Shown: positions 16,194 through 24,882, counted from the stretch's first letter. The stretch is 48,568 nucleotides of DNA from Campylobacteraceae bacterium (GCA_012519705.1 JAAYPR010000043.1:1-48568); one strand, 5' to 3'. Notes: generated by a model from the sequence alone, not told the origin. Numbers and translations are program-made.

Positions 16194-17258
16194 TTAATTA
16201 AAACTCTCTATTAAATCTTTAAATACCTTGTATAAACTTTCTACCTCATCCACACTAACTATCTCATCATCCCCTTTAACCCCAAACTCAACAGTCTCAA
16301 TGCCCTGCTCACTAAGGTAGTTTGCACTGCTTACTTTTGAGTCCATACTCAAATTTGGCTCTATATCGCAAACTCTTTTAATGCTCTCTTTTAAATTCAA
16401 AATAAGTTTTGAGTTATTCGGCGTCACATACGGCTTTGCTAAGTAGTCTATACTCATATCAGCCTCGCTAAATTTAGACTTTATATAGTCATAAACATCT
16501 TCTTTTGAAGTAAGGCTTGAGTTTCTTACGCCAAACATCACACTAACTTCATTTGGCAAACTACCCACTTCAAAAGAGTTGGTTTTTATCCCGCTTATAA
16601 AAAACTTGCTTGGAGCTAAATACTCATCACCGCTATCTAGTTCATACTCTATCAACTCATTTAAACTTAAAGCTAGAGTTTTGACTGGGTTTTCATCTTT
16701 TAGAGTTAAAACTCCACTTATCAAGCCCTGTTTTCCTATATTTATAGTATCGCCAAACAAGTTTTTACTACTTGGTTTGGCTAGCATAGCGTAGTCTGGT
16801 TTAAAGCCTGTTTTTAAAACCTCTTTTATGCCTTTTTCTTCATCACTTGTAAGTAAAATGCTAATGGTTCCATTAAACTTCTTAGTCTCTAAAACAGCTC
16901 CTAAAAAAGCAGCCACTCCGCTTTTCATATCTACAGCACCATCTCCATAAATAAGACCATTTTCTACATAAGGCTTTGCTATTTTTAACGGCTTTTTAAT
17001 GCCTATATTTCCCACAAAACAAAGATGCTTGCCATCTCCAAATTTTTTCGTTATAAGAAGGTTTTTTGTGCCATTTTTCTCTATAAACTCACTCTCAAAC
17101 TCTACAAACAGTAAAGCTATGAAATTTAGTGCTCCATCGTCATCTGGCGTTATGCTTTTAAACTTTAAAAGTTCTAAAAGTAAGTTTATAACTTTAGAGT
17201 GTTGCTCTTTTTGAAGTGGGTTTTTTAAAATTTTTGGCTTTATATCTTTTAGGTTCAT
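16194..17258 (-). CDS. DapE-like M20 peptidase homologue with lost metal ligands
   Basis: Position (next to a LysE-type exporter and mutS2, as in C. jejuni) and overall sequence make this the dapE-locus homologue (N-succinyl-diaminopimelate desuccinylase, lysine/peptidoglycan synthesis). YGDGAVDMKSGVAAF (D110) and LTSDEE (E140/E141) are kept. The other sites are not: the GHxDVVP ligand His is N84 in GNIGIKKP, the third-ligand Glu of the usual EP motif is K161 in AKPS, the GHVAYP segment is missing, and the C-terminal ligand His is V334 in DEIVSVDE. The frame is intact over 354 aa, so this is a maintained pseudoenzyme or a protein with a new role. It overlaps the LysE gene by 4 bases. Confidence 0.75.
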   Translation of the reverse strand: MNLKDIKPKILKNPLQKEQHSKVINLLLELLKFKSITPDDDGALNFIALLFVEFESEFIEKNGTKNLLITKKFGDGKHLCFVGNIGIKKPLKIAKPYVENGLIYGDGAVDMKSGVAAFLGAVLETKKFNGTISILLTSDEEKGIKEVLKTGFKPDYAMLAKPSSKNLFGDTINIGKQGLISGVLTLKDENPVKTLALSLNELIEYELDSGDEYLAPSKFFISGIKTNSFEVGSLPNEVSVMFGVRNSSLTSKEDVYDYIKSKFSEADMSIDYLAKPYVTPNNSKLILNLKESIKRVCDIEPNLSMDSKVSSANYLSEQGIETVEFGVKGDDEIVSVDEVESLYKVFKDLIESFN

Positions 17259-17869
17259 AGCACACCTTTAATAAAATAAACATACAGAAGTCTTATAGCA
17301 AAAAATAGCAAAATAAGTGCTGAGAGATACGAAACTGTTATCTTAAATTTTTCACTTAGAGCGTTTCTATTTTTATAAACGATGAGCGGGAAAACTGTTA
17401 TCCAGCTTAAAATTCCCACAACTAAACCAACTAAAGTTATTAAAAAATAGCCTTGATTTGCCGTCATAACCGCTGTCATACTTAGCCAAAAGAGAATTAC
17501 ATAAGGGTTTGCTAAATTTAACAAACACCCTTTTATGAAAATCTTAGTGTAGCTCTCAGGCTTAATATCAACTTCTTTTACGACTATCTCTTTTTTCGCA
17601 TCTTTGATAAGTCCAAACGCCATATATGAGAGATAACTTGCCCCAAAAATAGCTATAAACTTCATAATCATAGGCTTATCTAAAAACTGAAGCACACCAA
17701 AACTAAGAAGCGTTAGATAAAACATATCAGTCGCCATCGCTCCGATACCGATAGTTAGAGCTCTTTTATAGTCTTTAAAAGCATATGTCATTATAAGTAC
17801 ATTTAATGGACCTATGGGAACTGCAACTCCCCAACCAAGTAAAATTCCTTGAATCAACGAACCAAACAT
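17255..17869 (-). CDS. LysE/RhtB-family amino acid exporter
   Basis: This 204-aa inner-membrane protein has about six TM helices. It has the family N-terminus (WGVAVPIGPLNVLIM, matching the G-x-x-x-GP-x-N pattern) and a conserved mid-protein stretch LLNLANPYVILFW. It should export an amino acid or analogue; the substrate is not evident. Its stop overlaps the start of the dapE-like gene (ATGA). The gene before it is mutS2, 15 bases away. Confidence 0.87.
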   Translation of the reverse strand: MFGSLIQGILLGWGVAVPIGPLNVLIMTYAFKDYKRALTIGIGAMATDMFYLTLLSFGVLQFLDKPMIMKFIAIFGASYLSYMAFGLIKDAKKEIVVKEVDIKPESYTKIFIKGCLLNLANPYVILFWLSMTAVMTANQGYFLITLVGLVVGILSWITVFPLIVYKNRNALSEKFKITVSYLSALILLFFAIRLLYVYFIKGVL

Positions 17870-17884
17870 TTTATTTTTTCCTTT

Positions 17885-20083
17885 TTATAAACTTACAACT
17901 TTTGAGCCATATCCACCCTCATTTGGGGCTCCATCTCTAAAAGCTTTAACATTTGGATGAGAGCTTAAAAACTCTTTTACAGCAGCTGCCAGCTTTCCAG
18001 TGCCGATACCATGCTTTACAACAACTTCATCAAAGCCCATAAGAAGACTATCTGAGATAAATTTATCTAAATTATTGAGAGCTTCTTCAACTCTTTGACC
18101 GTGCAAATCAAGAGTGAAATTTGGCGAAGTTGGCTTTGAGACGCTTATTTTAACACTCTGTTTTTTAGGCACTATCTCTCCGCTACTTTTTTTAAGTAGT
18201 TTTGTAGCAACTCTTAGACTTAGTCCATCAGCTAAAACAAGAGCTTCGTTTTTGGTTAAATTTATGATTTCGCCCTTGATATTTCCATATTTTACGATAT
18301 CGCCAACTTTAAACTCCTCTGGCTTGATTTTGGGTTTTTTGATAGAAGTTTTTAGCTCATTTGCTTTGTTTATGCTTCTTTGTTTCTCTTTTGTATCTTT
18401 TAGCCTAACGCCTTTTTTAGCCTCTTCGATTGCTTTATAATACTCAAGCTCAAGCCTTTTCATGAGTGCAATTTGCTCATCTTCATGTTTTTGTTTTTGG
18501 TTTTTAAGACTTTCTAAGAGCGAGTCAAGCTTAGCCTCTTTTTTCTCAGTTTCACTTAGTCTTTCTTTTAATTTCATCTCTAAATTTATAGCTTTACTTA
18601 TAGCTTCGTTTAGGCTTTCTTTATCTTCGCCGTAAACACTCTTTGCACTTGCTACGATATTTGGTGCGATACCATACCTTAGAGCTGTCTCAAAAGCGTA
18701 TGATTTGCCAATCACGCCTTCCAAAAACTCAAATTTAGGAAGCCCAGCGTTTTCATCATACAAAGCTGCCACCAACTCAACATCACTGTTTTTAGCTAGT
18801 AGCATGGCAAGGCGTTTGTGGTGAGTTGTGATTATCATCTTAACATCACTTTTTATTAAGTGCTCTATCATCACGCTATACAGACTTGCCGCTTCTTCAA
18901 AGTCAGTTCCTAGCTCTATCTCATCAACGCCAAGAAGGATGTTTTTCCTCCCAAAAAGTTTGCTAAAACTAAGCATCCTACCTGCAAAAGTTGAGATGTC
19001 ATTTTTAGCATTTTGTTCATCTTCCATAATAAGTTCAAACTCTTTAAAGGTGCCAATTTTACTTTTGCCTGCGTTTATTTTCATAGGAAGAAGGTATTTT
19101 GAGAGAATGGAAGCTGAGACAATGGACTTTAAAAGCATACTTTTTCCACCAGCGTTTACACCTGTGATTAAAAGTACTTTTTTGCTAAAGTTTATGCTAA
19201 CAGGTTTTGGGTTTTTTAAAATAGGATGAGAGAAGTCTTTTATAACTACTTCATCCCCTCTGTCAGCTAAAACAAACTCTAAGTCTTTACTTCTAGCAAA
19301 CATCGCCCTTGCTATAAGGCTGTCAAGCTTGTCAAAAGCTTTGTTTATAAACTTTAAAAACAGCAGATGTTTGTTAAAACTAAGGCTTATTTTTTTACAA
19401 TGCTCATAAATAATCTCTTCTTTTTTATCTAGTATTTCGCTTTGCTCACTCTTAAGCTTAGAGATAGAACTTGGTACTATATAAAAATACCCAGAACTAC
19501 TTCTTCCAACCACACTTCCTTTTAAAACATGGTTAAACCCGCCTCTTACAAGCAAAGTCTCAGTCTCGTTTATATAGTGAATTTGCGTATCAACAAGATA
19601 AGGCGTTATGCTTTTTGTATAAATTAGCTTTCTAAGAGTGTCGTTAATCTCGTTTTTCTTTATCTCATAAGCTTGTTTTAGGCTGTAAAACCGCTCATCA
19701 ACGCTGTCTTTAAACTCGCCATTTTCATCAAAAAGGGTTGGTAGTTTTGAAATTTCATCAGGAATTTCTATCTTTAAAAGCCAGTTATTTAAGCTTCCCT
19801 CAAAAGGCAGGGTTTTAATGTATTTAAAGTATTTTATTATCTTAGAAAACTCATAAATTTCACTTATATGCAAAACTGCGAATTTAGAAATTCTCATCAA
19901 CGCATCATCTAAATTTGCTATATTTCCAACTAGCTCTATGTCAAATTTAGCTAACTCTAAAATTTGCTCATAATTAACCCTGCTATCACCCTCTAAAAAA
20001 AGCGGTTTTTCTCTAGCGAGATATGAGTTAAACTCACTTAAATACTCGTCTAAATCAAGTCTTTCAAAGATATCTTTTTTCAC
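17885..20083 (-). CDS. mutS2: Endonuclease MutS2
   Basis: This 732-aa ATPase/nuclease suppresses homologous and homeologous recombination and, in other bacteria, splits collided ribosomes. The MutS-type ATPase has Walker A ITGVNAGGKSMLLKS and Walker B LLGVDEIELGTDFEE. A coiled coil follows (about 495-565), and the C-terminal Smr domain has LDLHGQRVEEAL and HGIGTGKL. The start is GTG with an AAGGA some distance upstream. Gene order LysE-mutS2-membrane protein-murC matches C. jejuni, but without the restriction gene found there between LysE and mutS2. Confidence 0.93.
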   Translation of the reverse strand: MKKDIFERLDLDEYLSEFNSYLAREKPLFLEGDSRVNYEQILELAKFDIELVGNIANLDDALMRISKFAVLHISEIYEFSKIIKYFKYIKTLPFEGSLNNWLLKIEIPDEISKLPTLFDENGEFKDSVDERFYSLKQAYEIKKNEINDTLRKLIYTKSITPYLVDTQIHYINETETLLVRGGFNHVLKGSVVGRSSSGYFYIVPSSISKLKSEQSEILDKKEEIIYEHCKKISLSFNKHLLFLKFINKAFDKLDSLIARAMFARSKDLEFVLADRGDEVVIKDFSHPILKNPKPVSINFSKKVLLITGVNAGGKSMLLKSIVSASILSKYLLPMKINAGKSKIGTFKEFELIMEDEQNAKNDISTFAGRMLSFSKLFGRKNILLGVDEIELGTDFEEAASLYSVMIEHLIKSDVKMIITTHHKRLAMLLAKNSDVELVAALYDENAGLPKFEFLEGVIGKSYAFETALRYGIAPNIVASAKSVYGEDKESLNEAISKAINLEMKLKERLSETEKKEAKLDSLLESLKNQKQKHEDEQIALMKRLELEYYKAIEEAKKGVRLKDTKEKQRSINKANELKTSIKKPKIKPEEFKVGDIVKYGNIKGEIINLTKNEALVLADGLSLRVATKLLKKSSGEIVPKKQSVKISVSKPTSPNFTLDLHGQRVEEALNNLDKFISDSLLMGFDEVVVKHGIGTGKLAAAVKEFLSSHPNVKAFRDGAPNEGGYGSKVVSL

Positions 20084-20117
20084 TTTTTATTAAATTTCCT
20101 TTTTATTTTTTATTTTA

Positions 20118-20465
20118 TTATTTTTTGATTTGGCAATCTATGGCTTTAAAAATTTGATTTCTAAACTCGCTTGGTGCGTCTCTTTTTGCTGTAAAGCTAT
20201 CAGTTGCATCTGAGAAGTCAAAATTTGAGCTATTTACATCCACACCTTTGCAATTTAGAGTCTTTCCTTGCAAAAAACCATCGGTTATCTCTTTTACTTC
20301 TAAGCTATGTTTTTTAAACCCTTCTTCATAGAAATATGCAAAACCAAAGATTAAAAAACCACCAACTAAGATAAAGATTTTATCTCTTTTACTAAGCTTC
20401 TCATCACTTATGCTTAGCAAAACCGCAACTAAAACAAGACCTAAAATGATAATGACAAATCTCAA
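20118..20465 (-). CDS. Small membrane protein between murC and mutS2
   Basis: This is a 115-aa protein of unknown function. It has two hydrophobic helices (about 2-17 and 29-46) joined by a short polar loop, then a soluble C-terminal domain of about 65 residues with two cysteines (TLNCKG, AIDCQIKK) that could pair in the periplasm. A protein of similar size holds the same place in C. jejuni (Cj1053c, from memory). It starts 3 bases after the murC stop, so it is very likely in the murC transcript. Confidence 0.75.
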   Translation of the reverse strand: MRFVIIILGLVLVAVLLSISDEKLSKRDKIFILVGGFLIFGFAYFYEEGFKKHSLEVKEITDGFLQGKTLNCKGVDVNSSNFDFSDATDSFTAKRDAPSEFRNQIFKAIDCQIKK

Positions 20466-20468
20466 ATC

Positions 20469-21770
20469 CTATCCCCTAATCTGTTTTGAAATATCCCCAG
20501 CACCAAAAGCTATCACGATTCCTTCATCTAAAACGTGGCGAACAGAGTAAATATCATCAAACTCAACATGAGAGTTGACTCTCTCGACTTCTTTAGCAAA
20601 CAAAGGATTTAGATGTTTAAACTCTTTTTGTAAATCTACACCGTTATCACTCTCGCCAGCTGAATATACAGGTAAAACCACTAAATCATCACAGTCGCTA
20701 AAGCACTCTTTGAAACCTTCTAGGTTCGCCTTAAGTCTAGTGTAACGGTGAGGCTGGAAAATAGCTGTGATTTTATCTATGCCCATTAAATTTGCATACT
20801 CTCTAACGCTTTTTAGAGTCGCTTTTATCTCTGTTGGGTGGTGTCCGTAGTCATCGATTAAAACAAAATCTTTAGTCGCAGTTAAAATATCAAAGCGTCT
20901 TTTGATGCCTTTATACTGGGCTAAGTTCTCTCTAACTCTCTCTAGTCCAATTTCTGAGTTTGCCGCTAAAATAGCAAGGCTTGCATCTATAGCGATATGT
21001 TCGCCGATACCAAAAATTTCAAATCTTCCTAAATTTTTAAGGTTAAAACTCATATATGGCTCGTAGTTTCTTAAAACCAACCTAACATCAGTTATATCCT
21101 TGCTTGGAAAAAGCTTAATACACTCCATTTTTATGCTTGATAAAAACTCATCTTCAGCATTTATCACACAAATTTTAGCCCTTTCCAAAAAGCCCCTATA
21201 AGCAGCGTGGAATTTCTCTATATCAAAGTCATAATGCTCCATATGTTCAGGCTCAGCGTTGGTAACTAGGGCTAAATAGGGGTTTGAGTTTAAAAAGCTA
21301 CTATCGCTCTCATCAGCTTCAAAGATGATATTTTCACTCTCAAAATACTTCATATTTGAGCCAAACTGCTTTGAAATCGCCCCTATGATAACGCTCCCGT
21401 CCATCAGGCTTGCAAGCATCGCTGAAGTTGTGCTTTTACCATGAGCCCCTGCTACTGCAAAAACTCTTTTATCTTTTAAAACAAGTGGCAAAGCCTCTTT
21501 TCTAGATAGGCATTTAATGCCCTTTTTCCTAGCCTCCACAAGCTCTACGTTATCAGGCTTAATAGCAGCTGAGTAAACTACAAAATCTTGATCTTTGATA
21601 ATCTCTTTTGAGTGAGGCGTTACAACTTCCATCCCCTCATCTCTTAACTCTTTTATAGTTTCGCTCTCTTTAATATCAGAGCCACTTATGATAAAATCTC
21701 TCTCTTTTAAAAACCTAGCTAACGCAGAAATCCCAATCCCGCCAATGCCTATAAAATGAACTTTTTTCAA
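20469..21770 (-). CDS. murC: UDP-N-acetylmuramate--L-alanine ligase MurC
   Basis: It adds L-Ala to UDP-MurNAc in peptidoglycan synthesis. The N-terminal Rossmann motif is HFIGIGGIGISALARFL, the ATP-binding loop is AGAHGKSTTSAM, EADESDSSF provides the Mg/ATP contact, and IDDYGHHPTEI marks the C-terminal domain. The length of 433 aa is normal for the group. The start codon is TTG. A decayed second copy of its first 45 codons lies 400 bp upstream at 22173-22301. Confidence 0.95.
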   Translation of the reverse strand: MKKVHFIGIGGIGISALARFLKERDFIISGSDIKESETIKELRDEGMEVVTPHSKEIIKDQDFVVYSAAIKPDNVELVEARKKGIKCLSRKEALPLVLKDKRVFAVAGAHGKSTTSAMLASLMDGSVIIGAISKQFGSNMKYFESENIIFEADESDSSFLNSNPYLALVTNAEPEHMEHYDFDIEKFHAAYRGFLERAKICVINAEDEFLSSIKMECIKLFPSKDITDVRLVLRNYEPYMSFNLKNLGRFEIFGIGEHIAIDASLAILAANSEIGLERVRENLAQYKGIKRRFDILTATKDFVLIDDYGHHPTEIKATLKSVREYANLMGIDKITAIFQPHRYTRLKANLEGFKECFSDCDDLVVLPVYSAGESDNGVDLQKEFKHLNPLFAKEVERVNSHVEFDDIYSVRHVLDEGIVIAFGAGDISKQIRG

Positions 21771-21887
21771 ATTTGACCTTTTAAAAATTTATAACTTTGT
21801 ATTTTATCAAAATGTTCTTTAGCATTCAATGAGAGATGGGGAAGTTTTTTGTTTTATATGTTTTTTACGTTGCCAAACATAAAAAAA

Positions 21888-22172
21888 TCAGATGGTTTTT
21901 GGGGTTAGTTTTATCTCTGCTGTAAACCCACACGCTTCTAGATATTTAAACAGAGTTGAAAGCTTAGTATCGCTTGAGTTTGTCTCAAGTCTAGCAACAG
22001 CACTTTGTTTAACCCCCATCTTTTTAGCTAACTCTTCTTGAGTTAAATCTGCTGATTTTCTAGCTTTGGCTAAAGCATCTATGACTTTATACTCGGCATC
22101 GAGTCTTTCATACTCTTTTCTAAACTCTTCGTTTTGCATAAGTTTTTCTTTTACTTGGCTAAATGATATCAT
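21888..22172 (-). CDS. Orphan HTH (Xre/HigA-like) regulator
   Basis: This 94-aa protein has an N-terminal helical part and an Xre-type helix-turn-helix at about 43-65 (LTQEELAKKMGVKQSAVARL), like HigA antitoxins. No RelE/HigB toxin gene is adjacent: upstream is the GmrSD-like gene, downstream is murC. Its ATG (22170-22172) and the AAGGAG seven bases before it lie in, or exactly at the edge of, a duplicated murC fragment. So the translation start was probably built from murC sequence. It could repress its own operon, including the GmrSD-like gene. Confidence 0.78.
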   Translation of the reverse strand: MISFSQVKEKLMQNEEFRKEYERLDAEYKVIDALAKARKSADLTQEELAKKMGVKQSAVARLETNSSDTKLSTLFKYLEACGFTAEIKLTPKTI

Positions 22173-22301
22173 CTCTTAACTCCTTTATAATTTCACTCTC
22201 TTTGATGTCAGAGCCACTTATAATAAAATCTCTCTTTTAAAAATATATTTAATATAGAAATTTCAAGCCTGACAATACTTATAAAATGAATTTTCAAATT
22301 T
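22170..22301 (-). pseudogene. Decayed duplicate of the murC 5' end
   Basis: This stretch aligns by eye with 21638-21774, the first codons of murC plus the TTG start: 112 of 132 aligned bases match (about 85%), with a 2-base and a 3-base gap. Most changes are C-to-T or G-to-A on the plus strand, as expected for drift in an AT-rich genome. The 2-base gap breaks the frame. The fragment fills the whole gap between the stop codon of the GmrSD-like gene and the start of the HTH gene, and the HTH gene lies between this and the intact copy as direct repeats. Confidence 0.9.
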
Positions 22302-24147
22302 AATCTATTTCCCATACTATTTTTACTAATTGATAAAGTAATCTAGTCCTATATTCTATGGCATCTTTATCAAATTTATCTATACTTTTAAATTGCAAAT
22401 CCGTCTTATCTTGAAATGCCATATTAAAATCTTTAAAATTTGGATTAGTATGATAAAAGTCACTACATAAAGTTTGACCCCAAACTAAATCTTTAATATA
22501 AGTTTTTAACTTATCTTCATATGTCTCATTTCCCGAGCTAATGTTGGAACGACCATTTAAAAGAAGTAAGGCACCTAGTCGATTTCTTTTTTCATCAAAT
22601 TCATCATCAGAATCAAATAACTGTCTATTATCGTCATTATATGATAAAATATGTTCCACATGATATCCAGTTTTTTCTCCTGTTTTTGTAGATATATGTT
22701 GAACACTATTTTTCATACTTTGATTTAATTCACTACAAATATACTCTTCAATTCTAGAAAAAAGATACCTTATAAATTTTACATTAAGATTGCGATAAGA
22801 GTTTGAATTAAAAACAGAATACCCTAAAATATTTTTTATATCATCTTTGTTTGTATTTTTGCCTAGCTCATCCAAAATTAAATTATTAAAAATATTACGA
22901 TATCTACCAATTTCTTCATTTTTTAACAACTCATTAAGCCTATATGATATTTCCTGAAAAGTATTACTATTGTAAGCTTGATTTAACATTAATATTACAT
23001 ATAGTCTATCATACTCTTTTGCTATTTTTGTTATTTTTATATCTTCATTAATATCATTTAATTCGCAAGCAGATAGTATATTTTGATAAACTCCGCTAAG
23101 TCCGTTTATTGTATTGTTATACATTAAATACTTATCTTCATTTTTTGTTATTTTTCCATAAAGATTAGCATAATAAACAAGTTTCTTTTCAATGAAATTT
23201 TTAATATTTTTTATTTTATTGTTGTTTGTTTTTTGAAAGCCAAAAAAATTTGCAATATCATTGTTTTCAAATAAGTAACGATGATATTCATTATTAATTT
23301 TATTTTCTATAGAAGAGTTTTTTTGAAATATGGTTTGACTTTTAATATAGTCTATAAAAAAAATATCCTCTTTGTTGCTAACATTACTTAAAGCATCAAT
23401 CCATAATGCATTGTATTTTTCTATATCATCTTTATCTAAAATTCCTATTAATTTACCTTTTAAAATTTCAAAAGATAATAGTTTTTCACCCCTATCATTT
23501 ATGGCTTCAAATATCATGGGCACATCATTTTGCTTATCAATAGAAAGCTCAACTAAAATAAGCCTATACAAAAAATAAAGACAAAATACTTTCAATTTTT
23601 TATCATCCATATCCTGCTTATCAAAAAAATTCTCTACATCTTTATATCTGTCTAATATGTTTTTTTCGGTTGTGTTTTTATATTGAAATTTATCGCCTTC
23701 AAGCAAATGCCTCATAACATTTTCTCTTTTATTGTGATCAATATTAAACAACTTATCACCATCAGGATTTATATCAAGAACGCACTCTTTAAGTGTTTTT
23801 TCTAAACCATCGAAACCTTTTAATTTTGCTTTTTTATAAAGGAAAAGTGCTATTAGTGTTAAACTTGTGAGACGTTGTTGCCCATCTACTATAAAAATTG
23901 TGCTATCTACTTTATTTGTTATAAAAACATTAAGATAATACCAATTAAATTTATCTATGTTTTTGCTATCAATATCGCTATCTTTATGTTCAAAGTAAGA
24001 AGTATCAAATGCATAAAATATATCATTTAATAGAGTTAATATGGTATCTTTTTCCCAAACATAATCTCTCTGATAAAAATCCACTCCGTAATTTCTATTT
24101 TTTAAACTTCGCATAACATTTGATTTATCAGGTGTTATATCTCTCAT
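22300..24147 (-). CDS. GmrSD-like DUF262/DUF1524 protein, probable anti-phage nuclease
   Basis: The N-terminal DUF262 (ParB/Srx-like NTPase) domain shows FYQRDYVWE (about 24-32) and IVDGQQRLTSL (86-96), the nucleotide-binding/hydrolysis motif. The C-terminal DUF1524 His-Me finger shows HVEHILS (496-502) and, about 20 residues on, NRLGALLLLNGRSN. Fused proteins of this type include the GmrSD type IV restriction enzymes, which cut modified (glycosylated hydroxymethyl) phage DNA, and related defence proteins such as BrxU. The 615-aa frame is intact. The gene is much more AT-rich than its neighbours and breaks the usual murC neighbourhood, so it was probably acquired. Confidence 0.88.
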   Translation of the reverse strand: MRDITPDKSNVMRSLKNRNYGVDFYQRDYVWEKDTILTLLNDIFYAFDTSYFEHKDSDIDSKNIDKFNWYYLNVFITNKVDSTIFIVDGQQRLTSLTLIALFLYKKAKLKGFDGLEKTLKECVLDINPDGDKLFNIDHNKRENVMRHLLEGDKFQYKNTTEKNILDRYKDVENFFDKQDMDDKKLKVFCLYFLYRLILVELSIDKQNDVPMIFEAINDRGEKLLSFEILKGKLIGILDKDDIEKYNALWIDALSNVSNKEDIFFIDYIKSQTIFQKNSSIENKINNEYHRYLFENNDIANFFGFQKTNNNKIKNIKNFIEKKLVYYANLYGKITKNEDKYLMYNNTINGLSGVYQNILSACELNDINEDIKITKIAKEYDRLYVILMLNQAYNSNTFQEISYRLNELLKNEEIGRYRNIFNNLILDELGKNTNKDDIKNILGYSVFNSNSYRNLNVKFIRYLFSRIEEYICSELNQSMKNSVQHISTKTGEKTGYHVEHILSYNDDNRQLFDSDDEFDEKRNRLGALLLLNGRSNISSGNETYEDKLKTYIKDLVWGQTLCSDFYHTNPNFKDFNMAFQDKTDLQFKSIDKFDKDAIEYRTRLLYQLVKIVWEID

Positions 24148-24188
24148 TTTTTCGCTCCAAAATTTCTATATGCTAAATAAAAATAATA

Positions 24189-24194
24189 TTCTAT
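24189..24194 (-). promoter_or_regulatory. Possible -10 box of the GmrSD-like gene
   Basis: On the minus strand TAGAAT lies about 40 bases before the ATG, with TTGGAG as ribosome binding site. It gives the accessory genes their own promoter rather than read-through from the ThiF-like gene. Confidence 0.4.
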
Positions 24195-24219
24195 CGAAAA
24201 AACACTAAATCTTATCTAG

Positions 24220-24882
24220 CTATATTAGGTTAAATTTACTAACTTTTAATTCGCCACTATGGATATCAAGATAATGAAGTATGTCAAATTTAACAGGAAG
24301 CTCGGCAAGATAGCGAAGTGCTAAATTTGCCTCAAATGCAGCTATAAACATAACTATTGGAGCGGTTAAGCCTTTTGGCTTAAGGCTTTCATTAGCTAAA
24401 GGCTTAAAATTTGCATCTTTTATAAAACAAACTTGTCCATGAAAGCTCTCAACCGCTGAGTAAATCCAAGGCGTGTTGCTAAGTTTAGCGAAATTTGCTA
24501 TCTCGCTTCTTGTTTTGTCGTTATCCGTTGCATCTAAAATAAGATCAAACTTAACATTATTTGAGTTTACAAACTCACTAAATTTAACCTTATGAGTTAC
24601 AACTTTAACGCCATTGTATCTACTCTCTACAACACTTTTAAAAACATCGGCTTTAAATTTACCTTCGTCTTTTAGAGTAAAAAGAATTTGTCTATGGATA
24701 TTATGAAGCGAAACCGTGTCAAAGTCCACTACGTGAATTTCCCCTATCCCACTTCCTCCAAGTGCCAAAGCCAAACTACTTCCAAGCCCACCACTTCCAA
24801 CAATCAAAACTTTTTTACTCTCTAAACTCTTTTGGGTCTCCTCGCCCCAAAGTTCTATCTGTCTATGGAAGTAGTTTTTCAC
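24220..24882 (-). CDS. ThiF/MoeB/HesA-family adenylyltransferase-like protein without zinc cysteines
   Basis: This is an E1-like fold protein of 220 aa. The ATP loop is IVGSGGLGSSLALAL, followed by the conserved VDFDTVSLHNIHRQIL (acidic and Arg contacts) and ILDATDN. ThiF and MoeB usually adenylate the C-terminal Gly of ThiS or MoaD and carry two CxxC zinc pairs. Here only one Cys is present in the protein (QVCFIKD), so zinc binding in that form is lost. No ThiS/MoaD-like gene is next to it. It overlaps the nitrilase-like gene by 20 bases. Confidence 0.75.
   Translation of the reverse strand: MKNYFHRQIELWGEETQKSLESKKVLIVGSGGLGSSLALALGGSGIGEIHVVDFDTVSLHNIHRQILFTLKDEGKFKADVFKSVVESRYNGVKVVTHKVKFSEFVNSNNVKFDLILDATDNDKTRSEIANFAKLSNTPWIYSAVESFHGQVCFIKDANFKPLANESLKPKGLTAPIVMFIAAFEANLALRYLAELPVKFDILHYLDIHSGELKVSKFNLI

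Noticed and set aside
16194-17258. Active succinyl-diaminopimelate desuccinylase
   Set aside because: The location fits dapE, but most metal ligands are replaced, so I do not assign the activity or the symbol.
22173-22299. RelE/HigB-type toxin gene upstream of the HTH gene
   Set aside because: The space is fully explained by the decayed murC fragment, and the next gene is the DUF262 protein.
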